DNA from: Methylomonas sp. MK1
GTDB taxonomy: Bacteria > Pseudomonadota > Gammaproteobacteria > Methylococcales > Methylomonadaceae
Length of the DNA stretch: 64,000 nt
Assembly: GCF_000365425.1 (NCBI RefSeq)
Contig: NZ_AQOV01000001.1
Location: 2,604,001-2,668,000 of the forward strand
Direction: 5' to 3'
The position numbers were made by a program, and so were the translations under genes. Every line of letters begins with the position of its first letter. The stretch's first letter is position 1. The notes below the pieces were generated by a model, which was not told the DNA's origin, did not search any database, and saw only the letters and a list, made by a program, of their open reading frames with translations. Positions 16,740-25,329 of the stretch are shown in pieces.

Positions 16740-19487
16740 ATGGGTAAACTGAAAAATCTATTATTTGGCAACCTCCGCAAGCAATTGATAGTTGGCATGA
16801 CGATCACTGTTTCCATGATGATGTCTCTATTCGTCTGGGATACGACTAGACGCCAAGAGAAACTCGAGTTGGCGCACAATTACGAACAAGGTAGCGCCCT
16901 TGCCAGCAGTTTGGCAACATCCTCGGCGGTATGGGTGATGTCCCGCGATTTTAGTGGCCTGCAAGAAATCGTCCTGGGCGCCTCAAAGTATCCCAATTTA
17001 ACTTACGTTATCGTGCTTGACCTGTCGGGCCATATATTAGCCCACAATGACCCCAGCAAGATTGGCCTTTATCTGAACGACCTGCCTCAGGGTATTGCTG
17101 AGCCTGTTTTGAAACGGACCGCAAGATCGCTTGACGTCATCACCCCCATCATACTGGGCCAAAAGCATGTGGGCTGGGTCCGGATCGGCTTAAATCTTGA
17201 GTCTTTCACCTCCCAATTAGCCACTATAAAACAAAGTGCCTTCAGTTATGTGCTGGCAGCCATCGGCTTGAGTGTGTTGTTAGTCGCACTGACTAGCCGT
17301 ATTCTGACCCGTCGACTTTATGCCATCCAAAAAGTAGCTGACGCCGTGCAGACCGGAAGTGCCGATATGCGCGTGGCACTTTCCGGCACTGATGAAGCCG
17401 CCAGACTGGCCAAACAGTTTAACGTCATGTTGGACAGCTTGAATGAGCGAGAACAACAACTTCGATCCTTTTACGAATTAAACCTGGTGGGCTTGACGAT
17501 TACCTCACCCGACCAAGGCTGGATTCGCGTGAATAATTGTTTGTGTCGCATGCTGGAGTATTCGGAACAAGAATTGCAAAGCATGAATTGGGCGCAGTTA
17601 ACCCATCCAGAAGACTTGGCTGCCGATTTAGAACAATTCAACAGAGTACTAGCGAATGAAATTGATGGCTATAGCTTAGAAAAACGCTTTATAAGCAGGA
17701 CGGGCAAAATCATACCCACAAAATTGGTAGCGGGATGTGTTCGCAAACCCAATCAAGAAGTGGATTATTTAACGGCTATGGTTGAAGACATTACTGATCG
17801 TAAAAACGCAGAGCGGGAGATTGGCATCGCTGCAACCATCTTCGATTCGCAGCAATGCATGCTGGTTTCGGACGCCAATGAATTGATCTTACGAGTAAAT
17901 TCCGCCTTTACAAGAATCACGGGCTACAGCCAAGAAGAGGTCATCGGCCAAAATCCTCGCCTACTTAAATCAGGCAGGCACGATGCAAGTTTCTACGATG
18001 CCATGTGGAAATCCATCAATACTCAGGGCATGTGGGAAGGTGAAATATGGAACAGGCGAAAAGATGGGAACGTTTTTCCTGAATACCTTAACATTACGGC
18101 AGTGAAAGACAGCAAAGGCACGGTGACCAATTACGTGGCTACTTTCACCGACATCACCCAGATTAAAGCTGCAGAAACCGAGATCAGAAACCTAGCGTTT
18201 TACGATCCGCTCACAGGCCTGCCCAATCGTCGCCTGCTCTCCGACCGGCTCAAACAGGCCGTCAATTCCAGTATGCGCAACGGAAAAACCGCTTCCTTGC
18301 TGTTTCTGGATCTCGATAATTTCAAAACCTTGAATGATACCTTGGGTCACGACATTGGCGACCTGTTACTTGAACAGGTGGCAACGCGCCTTACGAGCTG
18401 CGTTCGAGAATGCGACACCGTTGCCCGTTTAGGCGGGGATGAGTTCGTTGTCATGCTTGAAGATCTGAGCGAACATGCCATGGAAGCGGCCGAAAAAACT
18501 GAATTTATTGCCAATAAGATCCTGGCAGCACTCAATGAGCCGTATCAGTTGGGCCAACATCCCTACAGGAATACTCCTAGTATTGGTATCGTCCTTTTCA
18601 ATGGGCGAGAGCAACAATCGAATGACGAACTGCTGAAACAAGCAGACATCGCCATGTATCAAGCCAAAAAGTCCGGGCGCAACGGCATCTGCTTCTTCGA
18701 CCCACAAATGCAGGACAATATTTCCGCCCGTGCCGTCCTAGAGTCGGAAGTGCGCAATGCGATCGAGGATAAGCAATTCACGCTTTTTTATCAGGCTCAA
18801 ATCGATCATTTAGGGAATATTAATGGTGCCGAAGCCTTGATTCGCTGGCAGCATCCGAAACGTGGCTTGCTACTCCCAAATGAATTTATTTCACTGGCAG
18901 AAGAGACGGGTCTGATTCTGCCCATCGGCCAATGGATCTTTGAAACGTCATGTAAGTTAATCAATGCATGGCAGGCAAACGAGATAACCAAGCATCTAGT
19001 TCTGTCCATCAATGTCAGCGCCAAACAATTCCAGCAAACTAACTTTGTAGCCAAAGTGGAGACAGTAGTGCAACGTCATGCAATTGCGCCTGGTCGGCTA
19101 AAACTGGAATTGACCGAAAGTATGTTACTGGGTGATATAGAAGACACCATCAAAAAAATGACAGCATTGAATGCCCTAGGCGTTTACTTCTCATTGGATG
19201 ACTTTGGCACCGGCTACTCATCGCTGCAATATCTGAAGCGTTTACCGCTGCATCAACTCAAGATCGATAAATCCTTTGTACGCGACATTGCCACAGACGC
19301 CAGTGATCAGGCAATTGTGCGCACTATCATTGCCATGGCTCGCACGCTAAATCTGAACGTAATCGGCGAAGGTGTGGAAACCGAGGAACAAAAACAGTTT
19401 CTGATCGACAACGGCTGCACACACTTTCAAGGCTATTTATTTAGCAAGCCGTTACCACTTGAACAGTTCGAAATGCTTTTGGACTGA
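16740..19487 (+). CDS. Membrane HAMP-PAS-PAS-GGDEF-EAL protein (c-di-GMP synthesis/turnover)
   Basis: This is a 915-aa bifunctional c-di-GMP protein. A first membrane helix (about residues 15-35), a periplasmic domain, a second helix (about 168-190) and a HAMP region are followed by two PAS domains (about 243-350 and 365-480). The cyclase domain has an intact GGDEF at residue 565 with the inhibitory I-site RECD five residues before it. The phosphodiesterase domain has EALIRW at residue 698 and the loop DDFGTGYSS. Both activities could thus be live. The adjacent lipoprotein gene is probably translated with it and may feed a signal to the periplasmic domain. Confidence 0.95.
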   Translation: MGKLKNLLFGNLRKQLIVGMTITVSMMMSLFVWDTTRRQEKLELAHNYEQGSALASSLATSSAVWVMSRDFSGLQEIVLGASKYPNLTYVIVLDLSGHILAHNDPSKIGLYLNDLPQGIAEPVLKRTARSLDVITPIILGQKHVGWVRIGLNLESFTSQLATIKQSAFSYVLAAIGLSVLLVALTSRILTRRLYAIQKVADAVQTGSADMRVALSGTDEAARLAKQFNVMLDSLNEREQQLRSFYELNLVGLTITSPDQGWIRVNNCLCRMLEYSEQELQSMNWAQLTHPEDLAADLEQFNRVLANEIDGYSLEKRFISRTGKIIPTKLVAGCVRKPNQEVDYLTAMVEDITDRKNAEREIGIAATIFDSQQCMLVSDANELILRVNSAFTRITGYSQEEVIGQNPRLLKSGRHDASFYDAMWKSINTQGMWEGEIWNRRKDGNVFPEYLNITAVKDSKGTVTNYVATFTDITQIKAAETEIRNLAFYDPLTGLPNRRLLSDRLKQAVNSSMRNGKTASLLFLDLDNFKTLNDTLGHDIGDLLLEQVATRLTSCVRECDTVARLGGDEFVVMLEDLSEHAMEAAEKTEFIANKILAALNEPYQLGQHPYRNTPSIGIVLFNGREQQSNDELLKQADIAMYQAKKSGRNGICFFDPQMQDNISARAVLESEVRNAIEDKQFTLFYQAQIDHLGNINGAEALIRWQHPKRGLLLPNEFISLAEETGLILPIGQWIFETSCKLINAWQANEITKHLVLSINVSAKQFQQTNFVAKVETVVQRHAIAPGRLKLELTESMLLGDIEDTIKKMTALNALGVYFSLDDFGTGYSSLQYLKRLPLHQLKIDKSFVRDIATDASDQAIVRTIIAMARTLNLNVIGEGVETEEQKQFLIDNGCTHFQGYLFSKPLPLEQFEMLLD

Positions 19488-19725
19488 AAAGTCAGCATTA
19501 CCCCGGGATTGCCGGTTATGCGTTGTGACCAGCCAAAGGTTGAAGCCTATGAGTCCAATCCAGACGATAAATATCTTGTAGCTGATCAACGCCACGCACC
19601 TCAGCACTCGTCGCCCTCATCCATGTTTTGACATCACTTCTTTCATCAGCGGTTTTATTAAGTTTAATTTAAGGGCTTGAGGTGATAGTGATCGCCATCC
19701 CAAACTGAAAGCCGGAGAAATAATC

Positions 19726-20028
19726 GTGAGACAAGCCACACCATTGGATGCAAATAATGCCCTTGCTCAAGTTAAGTACGCGATAAAGGATTTGATCCAC
19801 TCGGATTATGACGATAACGAAGACGATGTGATTTACACCGCCAATAAATTGAATGCTGTACTACGTATGGTGCATGACAACCATCAGACCTGGAACGATG
19901 AAGCCATTCAGGAATTCGTACTGCGCCAACATGATCCGCTGAGACATATCCCGGTTAAATCGGAAAAGCTCCATCACATGGTTCGCCATATTCAACAAGA
20001 CATCATAGTCAAATTTTCCTGGCTGTAA
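19726..20028 (+). CDS. Small hypothetical protein (100 aa)
   Basis: The start is a GTG at 19726, seven bases after GGAGAA. The protein is acidic in the middle (DDNEDDVIYTANKLNAV) and histidine-rich near the end (KSEKLHHMVRHIQQD), probably all alpha-helical and cytoplasmic. I do not recognise a family. It follows the GGDEF-EAL gene by 238 bases, which contain no gene, and is convergent with the transglycosylase gene. Confidence 0.55.
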   Translation: MRQATPLDANNALAQVKYAIKDLIHSDYDDNEDDVIYTANKLNAVLRMVHDNHQTWNDEAIQEFVLRQHDPLRHIPVKSEKLHHMVRHIQQDIIVKFSWL

Positions 20029-20064
20029 GGGGTGGCCACTAGAGGCTGACACTTGGCAGAATTC

Positions 20065-21138
20065 TTACAAACCCGGGATCCCCATCTGCTGAATCCGCAT
20101 GGCGTTATCGCCTTCTTCATACGCCAGCAGTTTGCCGTCATGCTGATAAAGCTTGAAAGCCAGGGCATAGGACAATACCCGAATCGGATAATCGCGCGGC
20201 AAGGTTTGCAAGTAAGGCTGCATCGTCACAAAGTCGGTGGCGCCATACTGCTGCATGATGAAACGCAAACCGCCGTTGCGCGGCCCGATGTTGTAAGCCA
20301 GTAAACCTAAAAACAAATCGCCGTTCATTTCTTGTAGATAATGTTTAAAGGTAGCGGCGGCGACAAACGCATTGTGCCTGGGATCGTTGACTTGCACTTC
20401 CGCCACATCCAACTCATCGGCTGCCTCGCGGGTAATGGCTTTGGGCACGGCGGTAATCTGGAACAAGCCTTTGCCGCCATCAAAACTGTCGCGTGGCATA
20501 AACGAGGACTCGGTCGCGGCGATGCCTTGCAGCAAATTGACATCGACATCAAATGCCTTGGCGGCCTCGACTATCGCCGGATTAAAGGCATCGGCGCGCA
20601 GCATCATTTTTTGCAAGCCGCCGACACCGTGGCGGCGATACGCCGCGTACACTTGATGGGCTAGGGTGACTTTTTCGGCTTCCTGCTTGCCGCCGACCAA
20701 GGTGCGAAAATGCGTGAAGACTTGGGTGTAGCCACCGTGCATCACGAACCAGCCGGTCGAAGCGGCCAGCCCTACTGCCAATGCGGCAGGCAAATAATCC
20801 AACCGGCCATGCAACCAAGCGCGCAAGCGCGACCACGCCAGCAATAGCGCGGCCGCTGCCAACATCAAGATCACCACGCCAATCGCGAACGGCAGCAAAC
20901 TGGTAAAAAAACCGGGACCGGATAACCAACTGGCCGAGTAGCCAAGCACAAACATCGTCGCCAACACAGCAGCAATCATCAGTGCCAAACCTTCCAAAAC
21001 GATCAGCCACCAATTTGGTTTGCGCAAGGGCTTGGTTTTGCGGCGCGGCTTGCCTGGCTTGCGCCCCGAACCCGTTTTTGCTCGGCTAGGCGGGACAGCT
21101 TTGACCGGTGTTTTGGGGATAGGAATTGGCCGACTCAT
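20065..21138 (-). CDS. Membrane-bound lytic transglycosylase-like protein (SLT domain)
   Basis: I take the ATG at 21136-21138 (MSRPIPIPKTPVK), giving 357 aa; an upstream extension reads into A+T-rich sequence. A basic, proline-rich cytoplasmic leader (residues 1-45) precedes three or more hydrophobic helices (about 46-140). The C-terminal domain has the SLT signature: LLQGIAATESSF (catalytic Glu), GKGLFQI and LLAYNIGPRNGG. It should cleave peptidoglycan glycan strands from the periplasmic side. The multi-helix N-terminus is unusual for E. coli Mlt enzymes, which are lipoproteins or soluble. Confidence 0.85.
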   Translation of the reverse strand: MSRPIPIPKTPVKAVPPSRAKTGSGRKPGKPRRKTKPLRKPNWWLIVLEGLALMIAAVLATMFVLGYSASWLSGPGFFTSLLPFAIGVVILMLAAAALLLAWSRLRAWLHGRLDYLPAALAVGLAASTGWFVMHGGYTQVFTHFRTLVGGKQEAEKVTLAHQVYAAYRRHGVGGLQKMMLRADAFNPAIVEAAKAFDVDVNLLQGIAATESSFMPRDSFDGGKGLFQITAVPKAITREAADELDVAEVQVNDPRHNAFVAAATFKHYLQEMNGDLFLGLLAYNIGPRNGGLRFIMQQYGATDFVTMQPYLQTLPRDYPIRVLSYALAFKLYQHDGKLLAYEEGDNAMRIQQMGIPGL

Positions 21139-21295
21139 CAAGAACAGTGAAACATGGTTGGAAATAATCCGGAAAACCTCAGACAGGCGACAGCGAAACA
21201 GCCGCCGCAAAGACTCGCGCTAGCGTTTAGCGACACAAAAGGTATATTCCTCTCCAACTATCGCCTAACAACTACTATAAAGCAGGTCCACAAGC

Positions 21296-22318
21296 ATGCA
21301 CAACGCCTTCCGCCCGGCCTGGTGGCTGAACAGTCCGCATTTGCAGACGATCTATCCGGCCTTTTTGCGACGCATAACGCCGCCAGATGGCGTCCGCCGC
21401 GAGAGACTGGAGACGCCGGACGGCGACTTTCTGGACATCGACTGGATCGACAATGACGACCGGCCGCTGGTAATTCTGTTACATGGTTTGGCCGGTAGCA
21501 GCCGCTCCGGTTACCTCCAAGGTTTGCAACACAGTTTACTCGCTGCCGACTTTGCCAGCGTGGCGCTGAATTTTCGCGGTTGCAGCGGCGAGATGAACCG
21601 GCTGGCGCGTTGCTACCATTCCGGCGAAACCGAGGACATCGACTTTTTGTATAACACCTTACGCCGGCGTTTTCCGAATCGAGCGATGGCGGCGATAGGT
21701 TTTTCCCTGGGCGGTAACGTGTTACTAAAATGGCTGGGCGAACAAGGCGATAAGCTTGAGTTATCGGCGGCGATAGCCGTATCGGTGCCGCTGCTATTGA
21801 ACGAATGCGCCGACAAACTGGATCGTGGCTTCTCGAAACTCTATCGCGACTATCTGCTGCGCGAGCTGAAACAGTATATGCGCATAAAACTCCGGCATTT
21901 ACAGCACATCGGTCAACTCGAACAAGCGGACAGAATTCTAAAACTAGGCGATCTCTCGGGCATCAAATCCTTCTGGCAATACGACGATAAAGTCGTCGCC
22001 GGCCTGCACGGCTTTAAAGACGCCCACGACTACTACCGGCGCAGCAGTTCCCGGCAATTTTTAAAGCACATCCGCGTCCCCACCTTGGTCTTACAAGCCA
22101 AGGACGATCCGTTCATGACCGAGCGGGTATTGCCGGCCAATGCCGAACTGTCCGATCAAGTGCAATTGGAAATTTGCGCCGGTGGCGGGCATGTGGGGTT
22201 TGTGGGTGGATCGTTGCTTAGGCCGGAGTATTGGGTGGAAGAGCGGATTGGCGAGTTTTTGCGACGACACCTGCCATCCGCAACCGCCGGGCAAAATACC
22301 CTTGGCAGAGAAGCCTAA
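21296..22318 (+). CDS. YheT-like alpha/beta hydrolase
   Basis: This 340-aa protein belongs to the AB-hydrolase-4 (YheT/EMB8) family. The opening PAWWLNSPHLQTIYPAFLRR is diagnostic. The oxyanion region is LLHGLAGSSRSGY, the nucleophile elbow is GFSLGGN, the acid is in AKDDPF and the histidine is in GGGHVGFVGG. All catalytic residues are present, so it should be an active esterase or thioesterase of unknown substrate. It is transcribed divergently from the transglycosylase. Confidence 0.93.
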   Translation: MHNAFRPAWWLNSPHLQTIYPAFLRRITPPDGVRRERLETPDGDFLDIDWIDNDDRPLVILLHGLAGSSRSGYLQGLQHSLLAADFASVALNFRGCSGEMNRLARCYHSGETEDIDFLYNTLRRRFPNRAMAAIGFSLGGNVLLKWLGEQGDKLELSAAIAVSVPLLLNECADKLDRGFSKLYRDYLLRELKQYMRIKLRHLQHIGQLEQADRILKLGDLSGIKSFWQYDDKVVAGLHGFKDAHDYYRRSSSRQFLKHIRVPTLVLQAKDDPFMTERVLPANAELSDQVQLEICAGGGHVGFVGGSLLRPEYWVEERIGEFLRRHLPSATAGQNTLGREA

Positions 22319-22332
22319 AGCCGACTACGCAC

Positions 22333-22752
22333 CTAAGGTTGCTTTCTTCCCTTATTCCTATGATAGGTCAAGGCTGCGGCGATACAAATAGAGAGACTAT
22401 CCATATCGACATCTTCCGTTTCTTGAAAAACAATCGCCCGATTACCTTCGTATATGAACTGGTGCGGAAAAAGCGTCCGAAACGTCTCAACCAAATTCGT
22501 TGTGCAGATGAAATACATTGCATATTGGGTCGGCCTTTCTTTTTTCCACGCCATTCTGATCGTACTGCCACATCCGGTTTCGGCGGTAATATAAGCAGGC
22601 TCGCCCCACTTTAAGGTTTCCTCAAGTTGTCCGACACCCTCGCTAGCCGCCACAGCAAAGATCGCTTCGCGAAGCACCAGCATTTTCCGGCGAATTTCCG
22701 GAGGATACTCGTCGAACACAGCCTTGATGGTCGGCTTTAGAAAAGGCTTCAT
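22333..22752 (-). CDS. DUF1801 domain protein (YdhG-like fold)
   Basis: This is a 139-aa protein from the ATG of 22750-22752; a TTG three codons earlier is possible. The DUF1801 pattern is clear: YPPEIRRKMLVLREAIF, then ETLKWGEPAYIT and a late HQFIYEGNRAIVF. Relatives include the iron-chaperone-like YdhG and Bacillus Fra. The molecular role is unknown for this branch. It is convergent with the YheT-like gene, 14 bases apart. Confidence 0.85.
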   Translation of the reverse strand: MKPFLKPTIKAVFDEYPPEIRRKMLVLREAIFAVAASEGVGQLEETLKWGEPAYITAETGCGSTIRMAWKKERPTQYAMYFICTTNLVETFRTLFPHQFIYEGNRAIVFQETEDVDMDSLSICIAAALTYHRNKGRKQP

Positions 22753-22926
22753 AGAGGACAATAAATCTCGGAATTGTTGGATTAAATTAGCGCTATACCA
22801 ATGCCGTCAACTTAAGCTAAAAATAAAAGCTCTGCAATAATGACTTCCTAGCCGGGTGCCTGACAGCGAAGCCTGTTTACCGGTTAATGTATTGCCCCAT
22901 TTTTCATCCACATCCTTCGTAACGCC

Positions 22927-23922
22927 ATGAAACCGATAAAATTATTGCTGTCTGTGCTGCTAATCCAAGTATCGCTGATAACTTTCGCCGAGCCGCGGAT
23001 TTCTCTGGAACTAATTTGCGAGCAGGTAAAAGCTATTGAATTTCCAACGCAAGATAGACCCGATGCCAAAACTATTCAGTCGCTCGCCGGCTGCAATTCC
23101 GAAGCGCTTTACTACGGGATAGGCCAAACTGCGGATTGGCAAAAAGCCCGTGCATGCGCTTATGAAGAAATGCGGCGTGGCCCCGAGGGCCCGTTCCAAG
23201 GCCCGGCGACACTGATGATGATTTACGCCAACGGCAAAGGCGTCACCCGTAATTACGATCTTGCCATTAAGCTGGCTTGTGAGATCGAAGGCGCGCCCGC
23301 TGAGATCGAAGGCCGACTTGAGCACCTTCTACAAATGAAACAACAGGGGGCGGAGGCAAAGGATATAGACCTATGTGACGACATTACCAGCAGCATGATG
23401 ATGAACTTCTGTTCATCGCATCAGGAAAGCGTCCAGCAGCAAGAAAGAGCCGCGCAACTGGCTAATATGGTCAAATCCTGGAACGAAAATGAGAAAAAAG
23501 CCTTGGATGGACTTAAGCACTCTGCCAATCGCTTTTTCAGTACTCGCTCGGAAAAAGAAGTGGATGCCAGCGGAGCCGCCCATTTAGCCATGACGGTGGG
23601 CGAAGAGGCTTCGCTGCAAGACGATTTTCTCGCTTCGCTACAGAGCTTCGAAAAAGGCCATACTCCAAACTTTGACGACCAACAGCTCGCGGAAGCCGAC
23701 GCCAAACTAAATGCCATTTATAAAAAGATTCTTGGCGACAAAAATTTCTCTTGGGGCACTGTCTACCAAAACAGTATCAAGGAAACCCAACGGGAATGGC
23801 TCAAGTACCGCGATGCCTGGGTGAAGTTTGGCAGCATAAAATACCCGGCAGTCAGCGCCACCAGTTGGAAAACCTATTTAACGGAAAAACGGATCAAGAT
23901 GCTGGAAGAGTTTCTAAATTAG
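22927..23922 (+). CDS. Secreted Sel1-like / LprI-like (DUF1311) protein
   Basis: This 331-aa protein has a signal peptide (KLLLSVLLIQVSLITFA, cleavage after about residue 21). Residues about 90-125 resemble a Sel1 repeat (GPATLMMIYANGKGV). The C-terminal 100 residues match the LprI/DUF1311 domain: LAEADAKLNAIYKKIL, IKETQREWLKYRDAWV and a final helix. Some family members inhibit lysozyme. Location is probably periplasmic, and the function here is unproven. It stands alone between the DUF1801 gene and the PIN toxin-antitoxin pair. Confidence 0.8.
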   Translation: MKPIKLLLSVLLIQVSLITFAEPRISLELICEQVKAIEFPTQDRPDAKTIQSLAGCNSEALYYGIGQTADWQKARACAYEEMRRGPEGPFQGPATLMMIYANGKGVTRNYDLAIKLACEIEGAPAEIEGRLEHLLQMKQQGAEAKDIDLCDDITSSMMMNFCSSHQESVQQQERAAQLANMVKSWNENEKKALDGLKHSANRFFSTRSEKEVDASGAAHLAMTVGEEASLQDDFLASLQSFEKGHTPNFDDQQLAEADAKLNAIYKKILGDKNFSWGTVYQNSIKETQREWLKYRDAWVKFGSIKYPAVSATSWKTYLTEKRIKMLEEFLN

Positions 23923-24015
23923 TCCAGCCGATATAAGTCATCGAGCTAATCAAGCAGCCCGAGTTCGAGTAGTTTCTACCGAAACAGTTATATCGACCTA
24001 TGCTGCCCGCCAACA

Positions 24016-24252
24016 CTAAAACTCATCCCCAACTAAGGTCTCACGCTTGGGCACCTTAGCCAAAATGGTCTGAAAAGCGGCTTTGTCGGCACGTTCCGCA
24101 CGGGCCTGCAAGTAGTCTTCGGTGGCGATGGCCGAAACTTTTTCGGCAACCGCACTGGCAATAAATTGATTGATCGATACACCTTCCTTGCTCGCCAGCT
24201 CTTTGATATGGCGGTGTATGGAGTCCGGCAATCTCAAACTTAATGCACTCAT
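24016..24252 (-). CDS. Ribbon-helix-helix antitoxin (HicB/CopG-type)
   Basis: This 78-aa protein starts with a short ribbon-helix-helix: LSLRLPDSIHRHIKELASKE, then SINQFIASAVAEKV. That fold binds DNA as a dimer and neutralises a partner toxin through the C-terminal part. The start overlaps the toxin stop by four bases (ATGA). The antitoxin therefore comes second in the operon, opposite to most type II systems. Confidence 0.88.
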   Translation of the reverse strand: MSALSLRLPDSIHRHIKELASKEGVSINQFIASAVAEKVSAIATEDYLQARAERADKAAFQTILAKVPKRETLVGDEF

Positions 24253-24662
24253 GGTAAACGCTCCAGCAAGGTTTTTGGCGTGATAGCTTCAACGCCGAAT
24301 TTTTCGATACGAGTAAAATCTTTTAAATTATGGGTAACAATGGTGTTTACTCGGGCGGCAACGGCCAACTCCAAGACCAAATCATCTTTCGGGTCCGGCA
24401 AATAAGGTCGCCATAAAAAATACACCTTTTGATGGCGACTGAATCCGCACAGGTTATCCAACACTATATCTATTTCGGCATCGGTCAGTTGCAGCATGGA
24501 ACGGTTGCGTTTCAGAACATCCTCATACTCGAACAAAAGCGGCGTCGATATGGCTGTTTGTAGCTGCCCGCCTGCTAAAAGCTCCAGCAATTTAAAGGAT
24601 GCGCCATTGGCGGAATACAAACCGGCAAACAGAACATTGGTATCCATTATAATTTCTTGCAT
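24249..24662 (-). CDS. PIN-domain toxin (COG1569 type)
   Basis: This 137-aa PIN-family ribonuclease is of the 'putative toxin-antitoxin toxin component' group. The acidic active-site residues are visible: DTNVLFAGL near the N-terminus, E in LLFEYEDVL, D in LPDPKDDLVLELAV and the late VTHNLKDF. It should cleave RNA in a Mg-dependent way when not bound by the antitoxin encoded next to it. The start may be the ATG at 24662 or one five codons later (24647). A 16-bp palindrome overlaps the upstream ATG. Confidence 0.9.
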   Translation of the reverse strand: MQEIIMDTNVLFAGLYSANGASFKLLELLAGGQLQTAISTPLLFEYEDVLKRNRSMLQLTDAEIDIVLDNLCGFSRHQKVYFLWRPYLPDPKDDLVLELAVAARVNTIVTHNLKDFTRIEKFGVEAITPKTLLERLP

Positions 24663-24676
24663 ACCATATACGGTAT
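24661..24676. promoter_or_regulatory. Candidate operator of the PIN/RHH toxin-antitoxin pair
   Basis: ATACCATATACGGTAT is palindromic at 14 of 16 positions and lies exactly at the first possible start codon of the toxin gene. Ribbon-helix-helix antitoxins normally bind such short inverted repeats and repress their own operon. Binding is inferred from position and symmetry only. Confidence 0.5.
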
Positions 24677-24765
24677 CACCACCATGATAGCTTAAACAAA
24701 ATTTTTTTTTACCCTCTGCACAAATTTAAGCAATCGTTTTAAGCCGCCTAACCAAAAGGAGTTTT

Positions 24766-25212
24766 ATGAGCACCACCCACTCCCAAATCCTATTCCTCTG
24801 CACCGGCAACTACTACCGCAGCCGGTTTGCCGAGTATTTGTTCAATCATCATGCACCGGATTACTCATTGCCCTGGCGGGCGTTTTCGCGCGGGCTGGCT
24901 ATCGAGTTACTGAAAGACGATGCCGGGCCGATTTCACCGCACACCCGGCATGGCTTGGCCTTGCGGGAGATTCCCATCGAGCCCATCCGCGCGCCGATTG
25001 CACTGACCAATGAGGACTTGGCCGTTGCCCGGCATATCGTCGCCTTGAAGCAAACCGAGCATCAACCCTTGCTGCATAGCCGCTTCCCGGACTGGGTGGA
25101 ACGCGTAGAATACTGGCAGGTAGACGATATAGAAGACGCCCATCCGAGCGAGGCATTGCCGCAGATAGAAGAGGCGGTGTTGGCTTTGCTGCGGCGCTTG
25201 GGCAACGAATAG
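24766..25212 (+). CDS. Low-molecular-weight phosphatase-like protein
   Basis: This 148-aa protein has the P-loop of low-molecular-weight tyrosine phosphatases and arsenate reductases near the N-terminus: CTGNYYRSRFAEYLF, a C-x5-R motif followed by Ser. A late acidic segment (VEYWQVDDIEDAHP) supplies the likely general acid. A strong AAGGAG precedes the ATG. Whether it acts on phosphotyrosine, arsenate or another substrate cannot be told. No ars or tyrosine-kinase gene is near. Confidence 0.85.
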   Translation: MSTTHSQILFLCTGNYYRSRFAEYLFNHHAPDYSLPWRAFSRGLAIELLKDDAGPISPHTRHGLALREIPIEPIRAPIALTNEDLAVARHIVALKQTEHQPLLHSRFPDWVERVEYWQVDDIEDAHPSEALPQIEEAVLALLRRLGNE

Positions 25213-25272
25213 TCACGTAAAAACCGTCACAGGAACTTGTCAGTTCAACCCTACTCTTTTAGCAAACGGCAA

Positions 25273-25295
25273 TAACACAGCGCGGCGCTGTGTTA
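25273..25295 (+). terminator. Stem-loop after the phosphatase gene
   Basis: TAACACAGCGC and GCGCTGTGTTA form a near-perfect inverted repeat, followed by the T-rich CTATTTTCTTCTTTTATTTTT. This fits a rho-independent terminator for the upstream gene. It lies 35 bases before the moaA start, so it could also influence moaA. Confidence 0.65.
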
Positions 25296-25329
25296 CTATT
25301 TTCTTCTTTTATTTTTCTGTTTGAATGTA

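Noticed and set aside
25213..25329. Possible Moco riboswitch before moaA
   Set aside because: The gap is too short for the element and is explained by a terminator hairpin.
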